Source: Pirellulales bacterium
GTDB lineage: Bacteria > Planctomycetota > Planctomycetia > Pirellulales > JAEUIK01
Reading direction: 5' to 3'
Length of the DNA stretch: 64,000 nt
Assembly: GCA_019694455.1 (NCBI GenBank)
Contig: JAIBBY010000018.1
Location: 28,651 to 92,650 of the forward strand
The translations under genes were made by a program, and so were the position numbers. Shown here one piece after another: positions 28,610 to 37,728 of this stretch (positions within the stretch are counted from its first letter, which is position 1; every line of letters starts with the position of its first letter). The notes under the pieces are model-generated. The model did not search any database and was not told the DNA's origin. It saw nothing but the letters and a program-made list of their open reading frames with translations.

Positions 28610-28835
28610 CGTCTTGATTGGATCGAAAGATATGTGACAGAGAGCGGCCGCCGCAGGGGACAAGTGGCCCGGCAGCCGGCGTCATCATACCGGGCCCGGC
28701 GCAAGCGACCTAGACCGACACGTTTTCGCGGCGGATTGCGGCTGAAAATGTTGGCGCCGCAATCTGCTTGCTACCGTGGCCATTGCCATTCACAATCGGC
28801 GCACTCTCGAATCTGCTTGCATCCGGGGTCAACGT

Positions 28836-30167
28836 ATGCGATTTGCAGTGCTGGCCATTGTGTTGACGCTGACGGCGTCCGAGCCGCTCCATGCGGCGAC
28901 CTACACGTTTCTGGTCGATCAATTCACCAGCGGAACCGCCGGCTATTACGCGCCTCGCGTCTCGGGCGCCAACGTCGTCTGGTGGGGTAATGTGGGAGGA
29001 ACCGGTTCGAGCAAACGCGAAATCTTCTTTCACAACGGCGAGACGACCACGCAACTCACCACCAACAACTACCTGGATAGCGATCCCGAGATCTCCGGAA
29101 CGCATGTCGCCTGGTGGGGCATGCCCGACGGCACGGCCGCGACGAACCGCGAAATTTTTTACTTCGACGGCGCCACGACCACGCGAGTGACCAACGACTC
29201 TATCCGCGACGAGGGAGCGCGGATTTCTGGCGGCACGGTGGTGTGGGAACGCGATGCCGGCGCGGCCAAAGAGATTGGGCGCTCGCCCGGATCGCACTTG
29301 ACCAGCAACACGGTGTATGACGGGCAGCCTTCCATCGCTGGCTCGCGCGTGGTCTGGGTGAGCGACTCGACGCCGAATAATCAAATCATGCTCTACGACG
29401 GCGCGACGACCACGCCAATCCAAGCCAGTCAGTACGCGCTCGAAGATCCGCAGGCGTCCGACACACGCGTGGTTTGGGAAGGTTTCAAGGCGGGCACGAC
29501 CAACGATCGCGAAATCTATCAATACGACGGCGCCAATCCCAACACCCCCACCAATCTCAGCGACAACGCGTTCCCTGACTTCGACCCGCAAGTTTCGGGC
29601 GAGACGGTGGTTTGGTGGGGGGGTGTCTTCAACGATTTTCAGATTTATCAATACAAGGATGGCGTCGTGGCGCCCATTTCCAGCGGGATTCGCAATCAGT
29701 TTCCGCGGATCGACGGCGACTTTGTCGTGTGGCAGCACTTCGACGGCAACGACGACGAAATCTATTTCTGGGATGGCGCCGCCGCCGTGCCGCTCACCAA
29801 CAACAACTACAACGACACCTTGCCGCGCATCTCTGGCAACCACATCGTGTGGGAAGCAACCGTGGGGGGCGGCAATCAGATCATGTCCGCCCTGCGCGCG
29901 CTGGAGGGAGACGCCAATCTCGACGGCGTCGCCAACGGCGCCGACTACACCATTTGGGCAGACCACTTCGGCCAGTCTGGCGAGTTCACCGAGGGAGATT
30001 TCAATCAGGATGGCAAGGTCGACGGCGCCGACTACACGCTGTGGGCCGACAGCTTCACCCCCGCGTCGGCCGCCGCCATGCCGATCCCCGAGCCGGCCAC
30101 CGGACTGTTGGCGCTGATGGCCACCGTGGCCGCCGCGCTCGCTTGCCGTAGCCTGGGCTGGCGTTGA
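28836..30167 (+). CDS. Exported beta-propeller protein with dockerin-like repeats and PEP-CTERM anchor
   Basis: 443 residues from the ATG at 28836 (M-R-F-A-V-L-A-I-V-L), with a GGGGT upstream; the frame opens at 28776. After the signal peptide come repeated units of about 50 residues containing P-x-I-S-G-x-x-V-x-W (TolB/propeller-like). Near residue 370 two dockerin-like calcium loops occur (G-D-A-N-L-D-G-V-A-N-G-A-D-Y and D-F-N-Q-D-G-K-V-D-G-A-D-Y). It ends in I-P-E-P-A-T, a hydrophobic stretch and R. A surface protein of unknown ligand. Confidence 0.82.
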   Translation: MRFAVLAIVLTLTASEPLHAATYTFLVDQFTSGTAGYYAPRVSGANVVWWGNVGGTGSSKREIFFHNGETTTQLTTNNYLDSDPEISGTHVAWWGMPDGTAATNREIFYFDGATTTRVTNDSIRDEGARISGGTVVWERDAGAAKEIGRSPGSHLTSNTVYDGQPSIAGSRVVWVSDSTPNNQIMLYDGATTTPIQASQYALEDPQASDTRVVWEGFKAGTTNDREIYQYDGANPNTPTNLSDNAFPDFDPQVSGETVVWWGGVFNDFQIYQYKDGVVAPISSGIRNQFPRIDGDFVVWQHFDGNDDEIYFWDGAAAVPLTNNNYNDTLPRISGNHIVWEATVGGGNQIMSALRALEGDANLDGVANGADYTIWADHFGQSGEFTEGDFNQDGKVDGADYTLWADSFTPASAAAMPIPEPATGLLALMATVAAALACRSLGWR

Positions 30168-30174
30168 TCCGCGA

Positions 30175-30774
30175 TTACCCGCGCTTGCGCAACAGGCAAG
30201 ACCAGCCCAAGAAGGTCACCTCGGTATCAAGGATCGCCACAAAGCGAAACTCGCGCAGTTCGACAATCTCGAACAAGCTGCCCAGCTCGCTGCGAATTTC
30301 TTCTTCGGTGACTGTCGGCGGACCGGGTTCGCCGGCAGGACGGGGTTTCCCAGCCAGCACCAAGCCCATGGCGCCATCGGCCAGCAGGCGGTGGACCGCC
30401 GGGGCGTAGGCGTCTGGATTGCCGCGCCGCACGGCGTGGTAACAGCCGCGATCGAAGAAGAACTTGGCCGGCGGCTTTACCTCAAGAGGCGCCAGGATAT
30501 CGGCCACGCGAAAATCGACCTTCACGCCCGCCACCTTGGCCGCCTCGCGGGCACGCTCGATCGCCAAAGGCGCCAAGTCGAGGCCGGTGACATCAAAACC
30601 TTGCTGGGCGAGCCAGACGCAATTAGTGCCGGCGCCGCAGCCAATCTCAAGTGCCCGGCACGGCGCGATTCCCTGCTCCTTGAGCACAAGCATCAGTTGC
30701 GGCGATGGCAGGCCCGTGTCCCACGGCGTGTCGCCCGTTGCGTAACGCTGATTCCAATGAATTTCTTCGGCCAT
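30175..30774 (-). CDS. SAM-dependent methyltransferase (thiopurine/TehB-like)
   Basis: 199 residues from the ATG at 30774 (M-A-E-E-I-H-W-N-Q-R-Y); the open frame reaches 30981 but that extension is not credible. Motif I A-L-E-I-G-C-G-A-G-T-N and motif II V-T-G-L-D-L-A are clear, followed by R-V-A-D-I and D-R-G-C-Y-H-A. The W-D-T-G-x-P opening is typical for the TPMT/TehB group. Substrate unknown. Converges with the dockerin gene across 7 bases. Confidence 0.82.
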   Translation of the reverse strand: MAEEIHWNQRYATGDTPWDTGLPSPQLMLVLKEQGIAPCRALEIGCGAGTNCVWLAQQGFDVTGLDLAPLAIERAREAAKVAGVKVDFRVADILAPLEVKPPAKFFFDRGCYHAVRRGNPDAYAPAVHRLLADGAMGLVLAGKPRPAGEPGPPTVTEEEIRSELGSLFEIVELREFRFVAILDTEVTFLGWSCLLRKRG

Positions 30775-30985
30775 GCCATCTTTTAGCAAAATTTGACCGC
30801 TGGCGATAGTTTGCGATGTCCCGCCTTGCCATGATCGACGCCGGCCAGCGGATGCGGCATGCCGGCATAGTCGCCTCATGTGCGCCCCTATTGCCTGCCA
30901 TCGCGCGCGGCTACGCTTACAGAGGCAAACACCTCCCCAGGACGCATGTCCGAGACTTGAGCGGAGCGTTTGCAGACTCAAGTTC

Positions 30986-31024
<39 letters not shown>

Positions 31025-31192
31025 AGACTTAACAGGCAATAGGCTATGTGCGAAAATGCCGAGAAACAGCGATAAAACGCAGCTAGCGCGATGCGCGAAT
31101 TGTCGGCAGTGTGTGGCGAAATAGGCTGCTTTCAGTAGACAGAGTAGACAAACGGAGACAAGCAGAGGCAATCAGAGACACGACAAAACAGA

Positions 31193-31266
31193 GGGGCCGT
31201 AGCTCAATCGGTTAGAGCGCCGGACTCATAATCCGTCGGTTCTGGGTTCGAATCCCAGCGGCCCTA
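31193..31266 (+). tRNA. tRNA with CAT anticodon (Ile2 or elongator Met)
   Basis: 74 nt cloverleaf: acceptor 31193-31199 with 31259-31265 (first pair G-U), D stem GCTC/GAGC, anticodon loop CTCATAA (31225-31231, anticodon CAT), T stem CTGGG/CCCAG with loop TTCGAAT. The CCA end is not encoded. Anticodon CAT serves elongator tRNA-Met or, after lysidine modification, tRNA-Ile2; the variable region resembles Ile2, but this needs a covariance comparison. Position 27-43 is a C-U mismatch. Confidence 0.92.
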
Positions 31267-31348
31267 CTTCGCTTTTTCTGGCGTCGCGCGAACGCGCGGA
31301 TAGAATGGCGACGGCTAACTCAACCGCCGAGCCAGAGAGGGCCTTGCC

Positions 31349-32053
31349 ATGTTCGCCAGGATCGCTTGTGTCGCGTGCGCGATTGGCTGCCTGACAGCAG
31401 CTAGCCTATCGGCTCAAGAGCGGCCGGCGGTCAATGTCGATCGCCTGCGCGCCGACGCCACAGCCCAACATGCCGAGCTATTGGCGCTCGCCAAACAAGA
31501 CCTGGCCAGCGCGCGCGGTTCGCTCGCCCGTTGCAAGAAAGGCAAGATCGACACCACGATTCAGACCGCGCATTTCATTCCCGACCTGGCAGAGTCGAAA
31601 ATCGTGTTTCGATCGCGCGGAGATCGGCTCAATGCCGTGCGACTATTCGCGGCCGAAGTAGACGTGATCGAAAAGGAAATCGCCGCCGCACAGGTCGGCA
31701 AGCGAAAATTGGTGCCGTGCCTGCGCGAGCCACTGGAGGCAGGTCAGGCGGGTCGCTTCGGCAGTCGAGCGCAGGTAGTGCAGGTAATCGACGATCGCCA
31801 GCTATTGGCAGAGATTCATACGCAACCTGACAGTGAGCCATTTCGCGAGCGGCGTCTAGTCTACCTGTCAGGCGTTGACGCGGCGGGCGTGAGTGATGGC
31901 GATATGATGCCGCTAACGGGTCGCGACGACGTATGGCAGTGCGTTGGCACAAAGACTTACCAGACGGCTCTAGGCGCGTCGAATACCGTGCCGCAATTAC
32001 GGCCACTCACGGAAGAACAGATCTCCGAATTGCGAGACTTGCTGGCCAACTAG
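31349..32053 (+). CDS. Exported hypothetical protein
   Basis: 234 residues with a signal peptide (residues 1-24, ending S-L-S-A-Q-E). A helical, Ala/Lys-rich N-terminal half is followed by a compact half containing R-R-L-V-Y-L-S-G-V-D. No family recognised. GAGAGGG lies about ten bases before the ATG. It follows the tRNA closely, about 80 bases downstream. Confidence 0.65.
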   Translation: MFARIACVACAIGCLTAASLSAQERPAVNVDRLRADATAQHAELLALAKQDLASARGSLARCKKGKIDTTIQTAHFIPDLAESKIVFRSRGDRLNAVRLFAAEVDVIEKEIAAAQVGKRKLVPCLREPLEAGQAGRFGSRAQVVQVIDDRQLLAEIHTQPDSEPFRERRLVYLSGVDAAGVSDGDMMPLTGRDDVWQCVGTKTYQTALGASNTVPQLRPLTEEQISELRDLLAN

Positions 32054-32115
32054 CCACCAATTAGATTGGTTGTTTGCACTGGGCAGTGCGTGCCGCTGAA
32101 TCAAGGCGGCATCGA

Positions 32116-33207
32116 ATGGAGCGGGCTATTTTGTGCGTCGCGACTTGCGCGGCGTGGTTGACGGCGACAACATGCCAAGCCGGCATTGTTGCCGCTACAG
32201 GCGACTCGCAAACCAGCGCCTATGGCGCGATTTTACAGTATCAGTTCAATCGCTTTGGCCTGCCCGCCCAGGCGCTGCGATTCGCCTCCGGCGGCGCGTC
32301 CGCGCCGATCTATACCGGGCAGGCGACTGATATTCACGCCGACCCACCGCACGCGCACGATTTTGGCGCCGACGCCCTGAACTCCGGCGCTGGCGTGGTG
32401 CTTTTTCAGTTGGGCGTCAACGACTCGTTCTTGGAACCCGATCAATTTGCGGCGTTTCAGACTCTCATCGGGGCGGAATTCGACGCCTTCCAGACCGCTG
32501 GCGCGCAAGTGATCGTCGGCGCGAATCTGCCAGTGCTGACCAATCCCAACGACGCGCGCTACGCGCTGGCCGATGAGCGGGTGCGCACGCTCTACAACCC
32601 CTGGCTGCAAACGCAGGCCGCCGAGCGCGGTTGGCTGTTTCTGGACAATTACCACGCGATCCAACAGCAGCCCGGCTGGCAAAGCTGGTATTCCGACGAC
32701 GGCCTGACGCCGGGCTACGTTCACCTGTACGGCGGCCAAAAAGTCAATGGCATTACCCCCGGCTACGACTGGCTGAGCCAGCAATACGCCTTTGGCGTGG
32801 CGAGCCTCTGCGCCGGCGACGCCGACATGAATGGCGTGGTCGATGGCGCAGACTACACCGCCTGGGCGGACGGCTTTCACCAACTCGGCGGCTTCGCCGG
32901 CGGCGACTTCAACTGCGACCTGCTCATCGACGGCGCCGACTACACCATTTGGGCCGACAACTTTTCCCCTGGCAGCGCCGCAATTCCGGTCCCCGAGCCT
33001 GCAAGCTGGCTGCTGCTCGTCGTAGGGTCGTGGCTGCCAGTAATTACCTTCGGTAGTTCTTGCGCCGCCGCGCCCAGGCAATACGCCAAGAACTGCTCGC
33101 CCCAGTTGGGGAAATTGGGATCAAAAGCGGCGGGCCAAAAGACGACCAGTGGCGCGGCCGAGACGGGGAATTTTTGCGCCCGCTCGCGGCGGGCCGCCCA
33201 AGGGTGA
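32116..33207 (+). CDS. SGNH-hydrolase-like exported protein with dockerin repeats; C-terminus altered
   Basis: 363 residues from the ATG at 32116 (M-E-R-A-I-L-C), signal peptide to Q-A-G. SGNH blocks: A-T-G-D-S-Q-T-S near the mature N-terminus, Q-L-G-V-N-D-S (block III Asn-Asp), and Y-V-H-L-Y-G-G (block V His). Two dockerin-like loops follow (D-A-D-M-N-G-V-V-D-G-A-D-Y and D-F-N-C-D-L-L-I-D-G-A-D-Y), then V-P-E-P-A-S-W-L-L-L-V-V-G. After that the expected PEP-CTERM hydrophobic/Arg end is replaced by about 60 residues antisense to the damaged minus-strand gene, so the 3' end is probably rearranged. Confidence 0.75.
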   Translation: MERAILCVATCAAWLTATTCQAGIVAATGDSQTSAYGAILQYQFNRFGLPAQALRFASGGASAPIYTGQATDIHADPPHAHDFGADALNSGAGVVLFQLGVNDSFLEPDQFAAFQTLIGAEFDAFQTAGAQVIVGANLPVLTNPNDARYALADERVRTLYNPWLQTQAAERGWLFLDNYHAIQQQPGWQSWYSDDGLTPGYVHLYGGQKVNGITPGYDWLSQQYAFGVASLCAGDADMNGVVDGADYTAWADGFHQLGGFAGGDFNCDLLIDGADYTIWADNFSPGSAAIPVPEPASWLLLVVGSWLPVITFGSSCAAAPRQYAKNCSPQLGKLGSKAAGQKTTSGAAETGNFCARSRRAAQG

Positions 33208-33701
33208 TTGATCTCCAGTCCCATCGCCCAGGCGGTTTCCAGGTCGGGGCCGCCGGGCGTGAACTCGGCCCAACTGGCGCCGCGCCGGCGCTGCCCGCCG
33301 CCCAATGCCACGAACGGCACGACCGGCAGGCCATCGCTGACGAGTCGCGTGCGACGGTAGGTTTCCTGGTTCAGCGACCATTCGGCCAGATAGAGGGAGC
33401 AGCTATTGATCTGGCCCGGTGAACCAGGCGGGTAATAGTCGGCCACGGCCCAGCCGCTATCGCAGCCATCGGGTTGGATAGCGCCACGATCGTAATAGAT
33501 CACGGCCGCCTGCGGGAACGCAGCGGTTAGCGGCCCGTCGATCGCCTGATAGCGCTCGATCATCGCGGCGGCGTCATCCTTGCCGGCGCGCCAATGCTCG
33601 ATATCGACGACGACATGCGTGATATTGAGCCCCGCGAACAAAGCGATGAAACAAGTGCTCCAGGCCCTCGCCGTTGAGCGAGCCGATGCGCACGACGACA
33701 T
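32940..33701 (-). pseudogene. Remnant of a larger protein, possibly TIM-barrel glycosidase-like
   Basis: A 253-codon frame whose first ~20 codons look meaningless, becoming protein-like at G-L-N-I-T-H-V-V-V-D-I-E-H-W and continuing through P-F-V-A-L-G-G-G and W-A-M-G-L-E-I-N-H-P-W. The region resembles a barrel-type hydrolase C-terminal half, but no family is certain. Its last ~20 codons are antisense to the PEP-CTERM end of the plus-strand gene. It overlaps the following frame by about 130 bases, consistent with a +1 frameshift near 33650 or a deletion joining two genes. Confidence 0.55.
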
Positions 33702-34074
33702 CGACCGGCGACTTCGAGCGATCGCCCATGCTCACGATCTCAAAGACCACGGCGCGGTCCCCCGCGGCGGACTTGCGCGGCTGGATGCGCGTCTTGCCCA
33801 GCCAGCGGCGCAGTTCCCGATCGCGCGAGCTATCGGTCAGCCGCACCAGCTTGCGCATGTCGCCCGTCACCCAGGCCTTGGCCAGCAGCGGCGCGCGATG
33901 TTCCAGTTCGCCCGGAATCGCTTCTTCGGGCGGCTCGAACTTTGGCAATGTCACGAAGAAGTAGGCCAGGGTCACCAGCGCCGCCGCGCTCGCGCCCATC
34001 AGCCGCGCCGGCCCGATCAGTTCGACCACGACCACCGCGCCGCCAGCGCGCCGGCGAAAAAATGCGCAACGCAT
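33574..34074 (-). CDS. Hypothetical membrane-anchored protein, probably truncated
   Basis: 166 residues. One transmembrane segment (about residues 26-44, M-G-A-S-A-A-A-L-V-T-L-A-Y-F-F-V). The part after it (E-L-E-H-R-A-P-L-L-A-K-A-W-V-T-G-D and R-L-T-D-S-S-R-D-R-E-L-R-R-W-L) looks like a conserved planctomycete hypothetical family. The last ~20 residues are Arg/His/Cys-rich and look out of frame, so the true C-terminus is likely lost at the junction with the 32940-33701 frame. Confidence 0.55.
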   Translation of the reverse strand: MRCAFFRRRAGGAVVVVELIGPARLMGASAAALVTLAYFFVTLPKFEPPEEAIPGELEHRAPLLAKAWVTGDMRKLVRLTDSSRDRELRRWLGKTRIQPRKSAAGDRAVVFEIVSMGDRSKSPVDVVVRIGSLNGEGLEHLFHRFVRGAQYHACRRRYRALARRQG

Positions 34075-34533
34075 TGCGAGTTTGCAAGGTTGGGGAGATG
34101 ACGGACGATTTGACGCGGCCGCGCGAAGGCGACCGCAAGATCGACTTGCGACTTGTCACCAAATCTGAATCGGCGCTGCCAGAATTGAAACGAACTTGAA
34201 CCGCAAGTTTGTCGAGGCTTGTTCTCGCGGTGCGTAGGTCGAAGGCGCCGAACTGGTGGGCGGATCAGCCAAGCCCGCTTACAAACACCCCAAAATGGCC
34301 GGTCTTTTGCGCACTATGTCAACGATTGGACTGAATTGCTAAAGTTACTGCCAATTGCTGACAGGTATTTCGGTAGCTGACGCGGGCTCGCTGTCGAATA
34401 TCCCCCGCCGCAGACAATCCGTCACATAGGGTCCATGGCTTGGTTCGTATTGGGGTGGCGCGGTCCTTTGTGGCGCGACGACCCGGCGGCGCATCGACGG
34501 TTTGCGTTCTCCGAAATCTTCACTCGACGACAA
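34075..34533. other. Gene-free spacer
   Basis: 459 bases between divergent genes. The plus-strand frame to 34199 and the upstream part of the DabA frame (34435-34533) show no protein-like features. No clear promoter or hairpin was identified. Confidence 0.45.
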
Positions 34534-37500
34534 ATGACAACTCCGGCGGCCAAGCATGCAACGGCTCCTGTGAACCGTCGTCACAGCGATGATCAACAGG
34601 ACGGCGCGCTGCATGCCCGTCTGTTGAAGGTGATCGAACACGCCGCGCATCTGCTCCCCGCGCAGGGGCCGATCACCGTTTTCATCCACCACAACACGTT
34701 GCATGCCTTCGAGGATCTGCCGTTCACCGAAGCGGTGAAGCAAGCGGCGACGATTTTCGATTGCCAGCCTTTTTTGGCCAAGGACCGCTACCGCCAGGAG
34801 TTAGGGCGGGGGCGAATTCGATCCGCGGACGTGCTGGCGGTGCTGCGCGAAGATTTGGGCGGCCGTGCGGACGAAGCGGTATTGCGGAGGTGCACGCGAC
34901 TGGAACTGCGACTGGCCATGCTCCAGTATCCGCTGCGTTACGGGCCGACCGAGGAACTTCTCTGGTTCATCGCGGAAACTGACGCCCTCCGCCGGTTTCG
35001 CGAGGACATTCCCGCCCTGCACGGGCGCCGCATGATCGCGGAGACGCGCCGGTGGGTGATGCGCGAGATGCGCGGCAGGGGAGCGGCCGGCGAAAGTGGC
35101 GACGATTGTGCCCAGCGGGCGAATCGCCGGCCCGCGGCCAACCTGACTGGGCTTATCGAGCGCTTCGGCGCGAATCGGATTGAGAAATGGGGCGAAGGGG
35201 ATTGGGAAGCGTTCACTCTGCAGGCGCTGTGGCGTGTGTGCTGCGGCGGCGTCGCGGAGACGCCGGAACCCGCGCCCTCCACGCCGCCTCCTGTCAGGTC
35301 CCGCGACCTGCTCGTTCAGGCGACTGGCGGAGATCCGGATCTGTTGGTCAACGACCTGCTGATTCGCTTCTGCGGAGCTTTTTTGGATCAGGGCTTGGCG
35401 CGCTGGCAACTGCCGAGGCGAGACGAAGGATTCTATCGGTCCTTCATCGCGTTGTATCGCATGCCGGGAGACATGCCAGAACGCTGGCTTGCTGGGTTGC
35501 CGCAAGAACTGGCCCGACTGGAAAACAGGGACATCTGCCCGCTGGAATCGATCCGCGAATCTCTGGAACTGCTGGGAGTGCCGGAAAACGAATGGGACGA
35601 ATACCTGTCGGCTACGTTGCTCGTGTTGCGTGGCTGGGCGGGGATGTTCCAGTTCCTCGAAGAGCGCCCGGATCGGGCGGTCCATCCGATCCCTCCGGGA
35701 AGTTTGGTCGAGTTTCTGGCAATTCGACTCGTGCTGGATCGCCTGGCATTGGCTGATGTCGCACGCTGCGAGTTGGGCTTTGCAAGGCCGCTAAGCGAAT
35801 TGCGGGCGGAGCTGCTCCGGCGCGTTGTCCCCAGTCGCCCCCCCAGTGTTCAGCAGCGGGCCTTTCTGGTGTTTCAGCTTGCGCAGATACTGGGCTGGAC
35901 GCCCGAGGAATTGTCCCAATTGAGCGAGCGAGAATGGGCCGCGCTGTTGGACGAGATGGATTCATTTCCAACTGTCGAACGGCGGCGCATATTTCATTTG
36001 GCTTACGAACGGTTCTTCTATTCGCAGACGCTCGACGCCCTGGCGCTGCACAGCCGCGAGTCGCGCAACGATCCCGCGTCGCCCCGCTTTCAGGCGATGT
36101 TCTGCATCGACGATCGCGAGGAATCGTTCCGCCGGCACATCGAGGAACTGGCCCCGGACGCGGCGACCTTTGGCATCGCAGGATTCTACTTTATTGATAT
36201 GTATTATCGCGGATTGTCCGATGCGCACTTCGCGCCACTATGTCCGGTTGTGGTGCGCCCGCAGCATTGGGTCGTCGAGCAGGTCGACGCAAGCCGCGCC
36301 GACGATCATCGAAGCTGGGCGCTGGCGCGCCGGACCCTGGGATTGGCGTCGCATCAAATTCACGTCGGCAGTCGAACGTTTGTCCTGGGGGCCATGCTTT
36401 CCGCGATCGGCGGCGTGTTCGCCACGGCTCCGCTGGTGGCTCGGACCCTGTTCCCACGGTTGACCGCTCGATTGCGGAAGCGGTTTGGTCGCGCCGTACT
36501 ACCGCCGCCGCCGACTCGGTTGGTATTGGAGAGCGCCGCGTCAGACTCCGCTTCTGGCAACGGCCACACTGCCTATACGCTCCCTGAGATGACCGCCATC
36601 GCGGAGCGGGTGCTGCGCGACACGGGGCTGACTTCCAGCTTCGCCCGGTTGGTGTTGACGTTTGGCCACGGCTCGACAAGTCTGAACAATCCGCACGAAT
36701 CGGCCTATCAGTGCGGGGCCTGTGGGGGCGTGCGTGGCGGGCCGAGCGGCCGCGCCATCGCGCAGATTTTGAACGATCCGCGCGTTCGGAGCCAACTTCA
36801 GGAGCGCGGCTTGAGCATCCCGCGCGACACAATTTTTGTCGGCGGCATGCACAACACTGGCAACGAGGAGGTCACGTTCTTTGATCTCGACGTCGTGCCC
36901 GACTCTCACCGCCAGGAATTGGACGTTGTTCACGCCTTGATCGAGCGCGCCGGCGACCGCAACGCCCACGAGCGCTGTCGGCGCTTCGAGTCGGCGCCTT
37001 TGACGCTCTCGTTCGCGTCTGCGCGGCAACATGTGGAAGGCCGATCCGAGGATTTGTCGCAAGCACGCCCCGAGTTGGGGCACGCGACCAACGGCGTCAC
37101 CATTGTGGGGCGGCGCCGGCGAACGCGCGGTCTGTTCTTGGACCGACGCGCGTTCCTGAATTCATACGACCCGACGCAGGACGACGCCGAAGGCACGATC
37201 CTGGAGCGGATCCTCCAGGCCGCCATCCCTGTTTGCGCCGGCATCGGACTGGAGTATTACTTCTCCTGCGTCGACAACGCCGGCTATGGCTGTGGCAGCA
37301 AGTTGCCGCACAACGTGGCCTCTCTATTAGGGGTGATGGATGGGGCGGCCAGCGACCTGCGGACCGGGCTGCCTTGGCAGATGGTGGAGATTCACGAGCC
37401 AGTGCGGCAACTGTTCGTCATTGAGGCGAGACCGGAGCTGCTGTGCAAGGTGCTGGCCCGCAACCCCGGCTTGGAACGTCTCGTCCGCAACGATTGGGTG

Positions 37501-37668
37501 CGCCTGGCCACCTTGGATCCCGACTCGCCGAAAATCCAGGTGTTTCGTGGCGGGGCGTTCGAGGAGTACCAACCGCAGGTCGAGCAATTGCCACGGGCGA
37601 GATCATCGGTCGATTGGTACCTCGGCCGGCGCGACCATCTGGAGTTCGCCCAGATCGGCGATGCCTGA
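34534..37668 (+). CDS. dabA: DabA-type inorganic carbon transporter subunit (DUF2309)
   Basis: 1044 residues from the ATG at 34534; the frame begins at 34435. DUF2309/UPF0753 features: F-I-H-H-N-T-L-H-A-F near the start, and the four zinc-site residues of the carbonic-anhydrase-like site, C524 and D526 in F-C-I-D-D-R-E, H712 in F-G-H-G, C727 in Y-Q-C-G-A-C-G-G. The H-to-C spacing of 15 equals that of the described Halothiobacillus DabA. It is thought to convert CO2 to bicarbonate coupled to ion flow through the DabB partner. Followed by two NuoL-like genes. Unusual in an organism with no carbon-fixation gene in view. Confidence 0.92.
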   Translation: MTTPAAKHATAPVNRRHSDDQQDGALHARLLKVIEHAAHLLPAQGPITVFIHHNTLHAFEDLPFTEAVKQAATIFDCQPFLAKDRYRQELGRGRIRSADVLAVLREDLGGRADEAVLRRCTRLELRLAMLQYPLRYGPTEELLWFIAETDALRRFREDIPALHGRRMIAETRRWVMREMRGRGAAGESGDDCAQRANRRPAANLTGLIERFGANRIEKWGEGDWEAFTLQALWRVCCGGVAETPEPAPSTPPPVRSRDLLVQATGGDPDLLVNDLLIRFCGAFLDQGLARWQLPRRDEGFYRSFIALYRMPGDMPERWLAGLPQELARLENRDICPLESIRESLELLGVPENEWDEYLSATLLVLRGWAGMFQFLEERPDRAVHPIPPGSLVEFLAIRLVLDRLALADVARCELGFARPLSELRAELLRRVVPSRPPSVQQRAFLVFQLAQILGWTPEELSQLSEREWAALLDEMDSFPTVERRRIFHLAYERFFYSQTLDALALHSRESRNDPASPRFQAMFCIDDREESFRRHIEELAPDAATFGIAGFYFIDMYYRGLSDAHFAPLCPVVVRPQHWVVEQVDASRADDHRSWALARRTLGLASHQIHVGSRTFVLGAMLSAIGGVFATAPLVARTLFPRLTARLRKRFGRAVLPPPPTRLVLESAASDSASGNGHTAYTLPEMTAIAERVLRDTGLTSSFARLVLTFGHGSTSLNNPHESAYQCGACGGVRGGPSGRAIAQILNDPRVRSQLQERGLSIPRDTIFVGGMHNTGNEEVTFFDLDVVPDSHRQELDVVHALIERAGDRNAHERCRRFESAPLTLSFASARQHVEGRSEDLSQARPELGHATNGVTIVGRRRRTRGLFLDRRAFLNSYDPTQDDAEGTILERILQAAIPVCAGIGLEYYFSCVDNAGYGCGSKLPHNVASLLGVMDGAASDLRTGLPWQMVEIHEPVRQLFVIEARPELLCKVLARNPGLERLVRNDWVRLATLDPDSPKIQVFRGGAFEEYQPQVEQLPRARSSVDWYLGRRDHLEFAQIGDA

Positions 37669-37728
37669 CGGCCGGTTGAGTCTAGGAACTGAAGTCTTTT
37701 TCGGCGCCGAAGGAGAAACCTGGCAGTA

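Noticed and set aside
31130..31192. Short purine-rich repeat words before the tRNA as a CRISPR-like array
   Set aside because: The words (AGACA, GAGACA) are irregular in length and spacing, and there are no spacers of constant size.
33640..33660. Programmed ribosomal frameshift joining the two minus-strand frames
   Set aside because: No slippery heptamer or downstream structure was seen; an indel or a deletion junction is simpler.
34435..34533. Longer N-terminus for DabA
   Set aside because: The extra 33 residues are not protein-like for the family and lack a start signal; the ATG at 34534 precedes the first conserved block closely.
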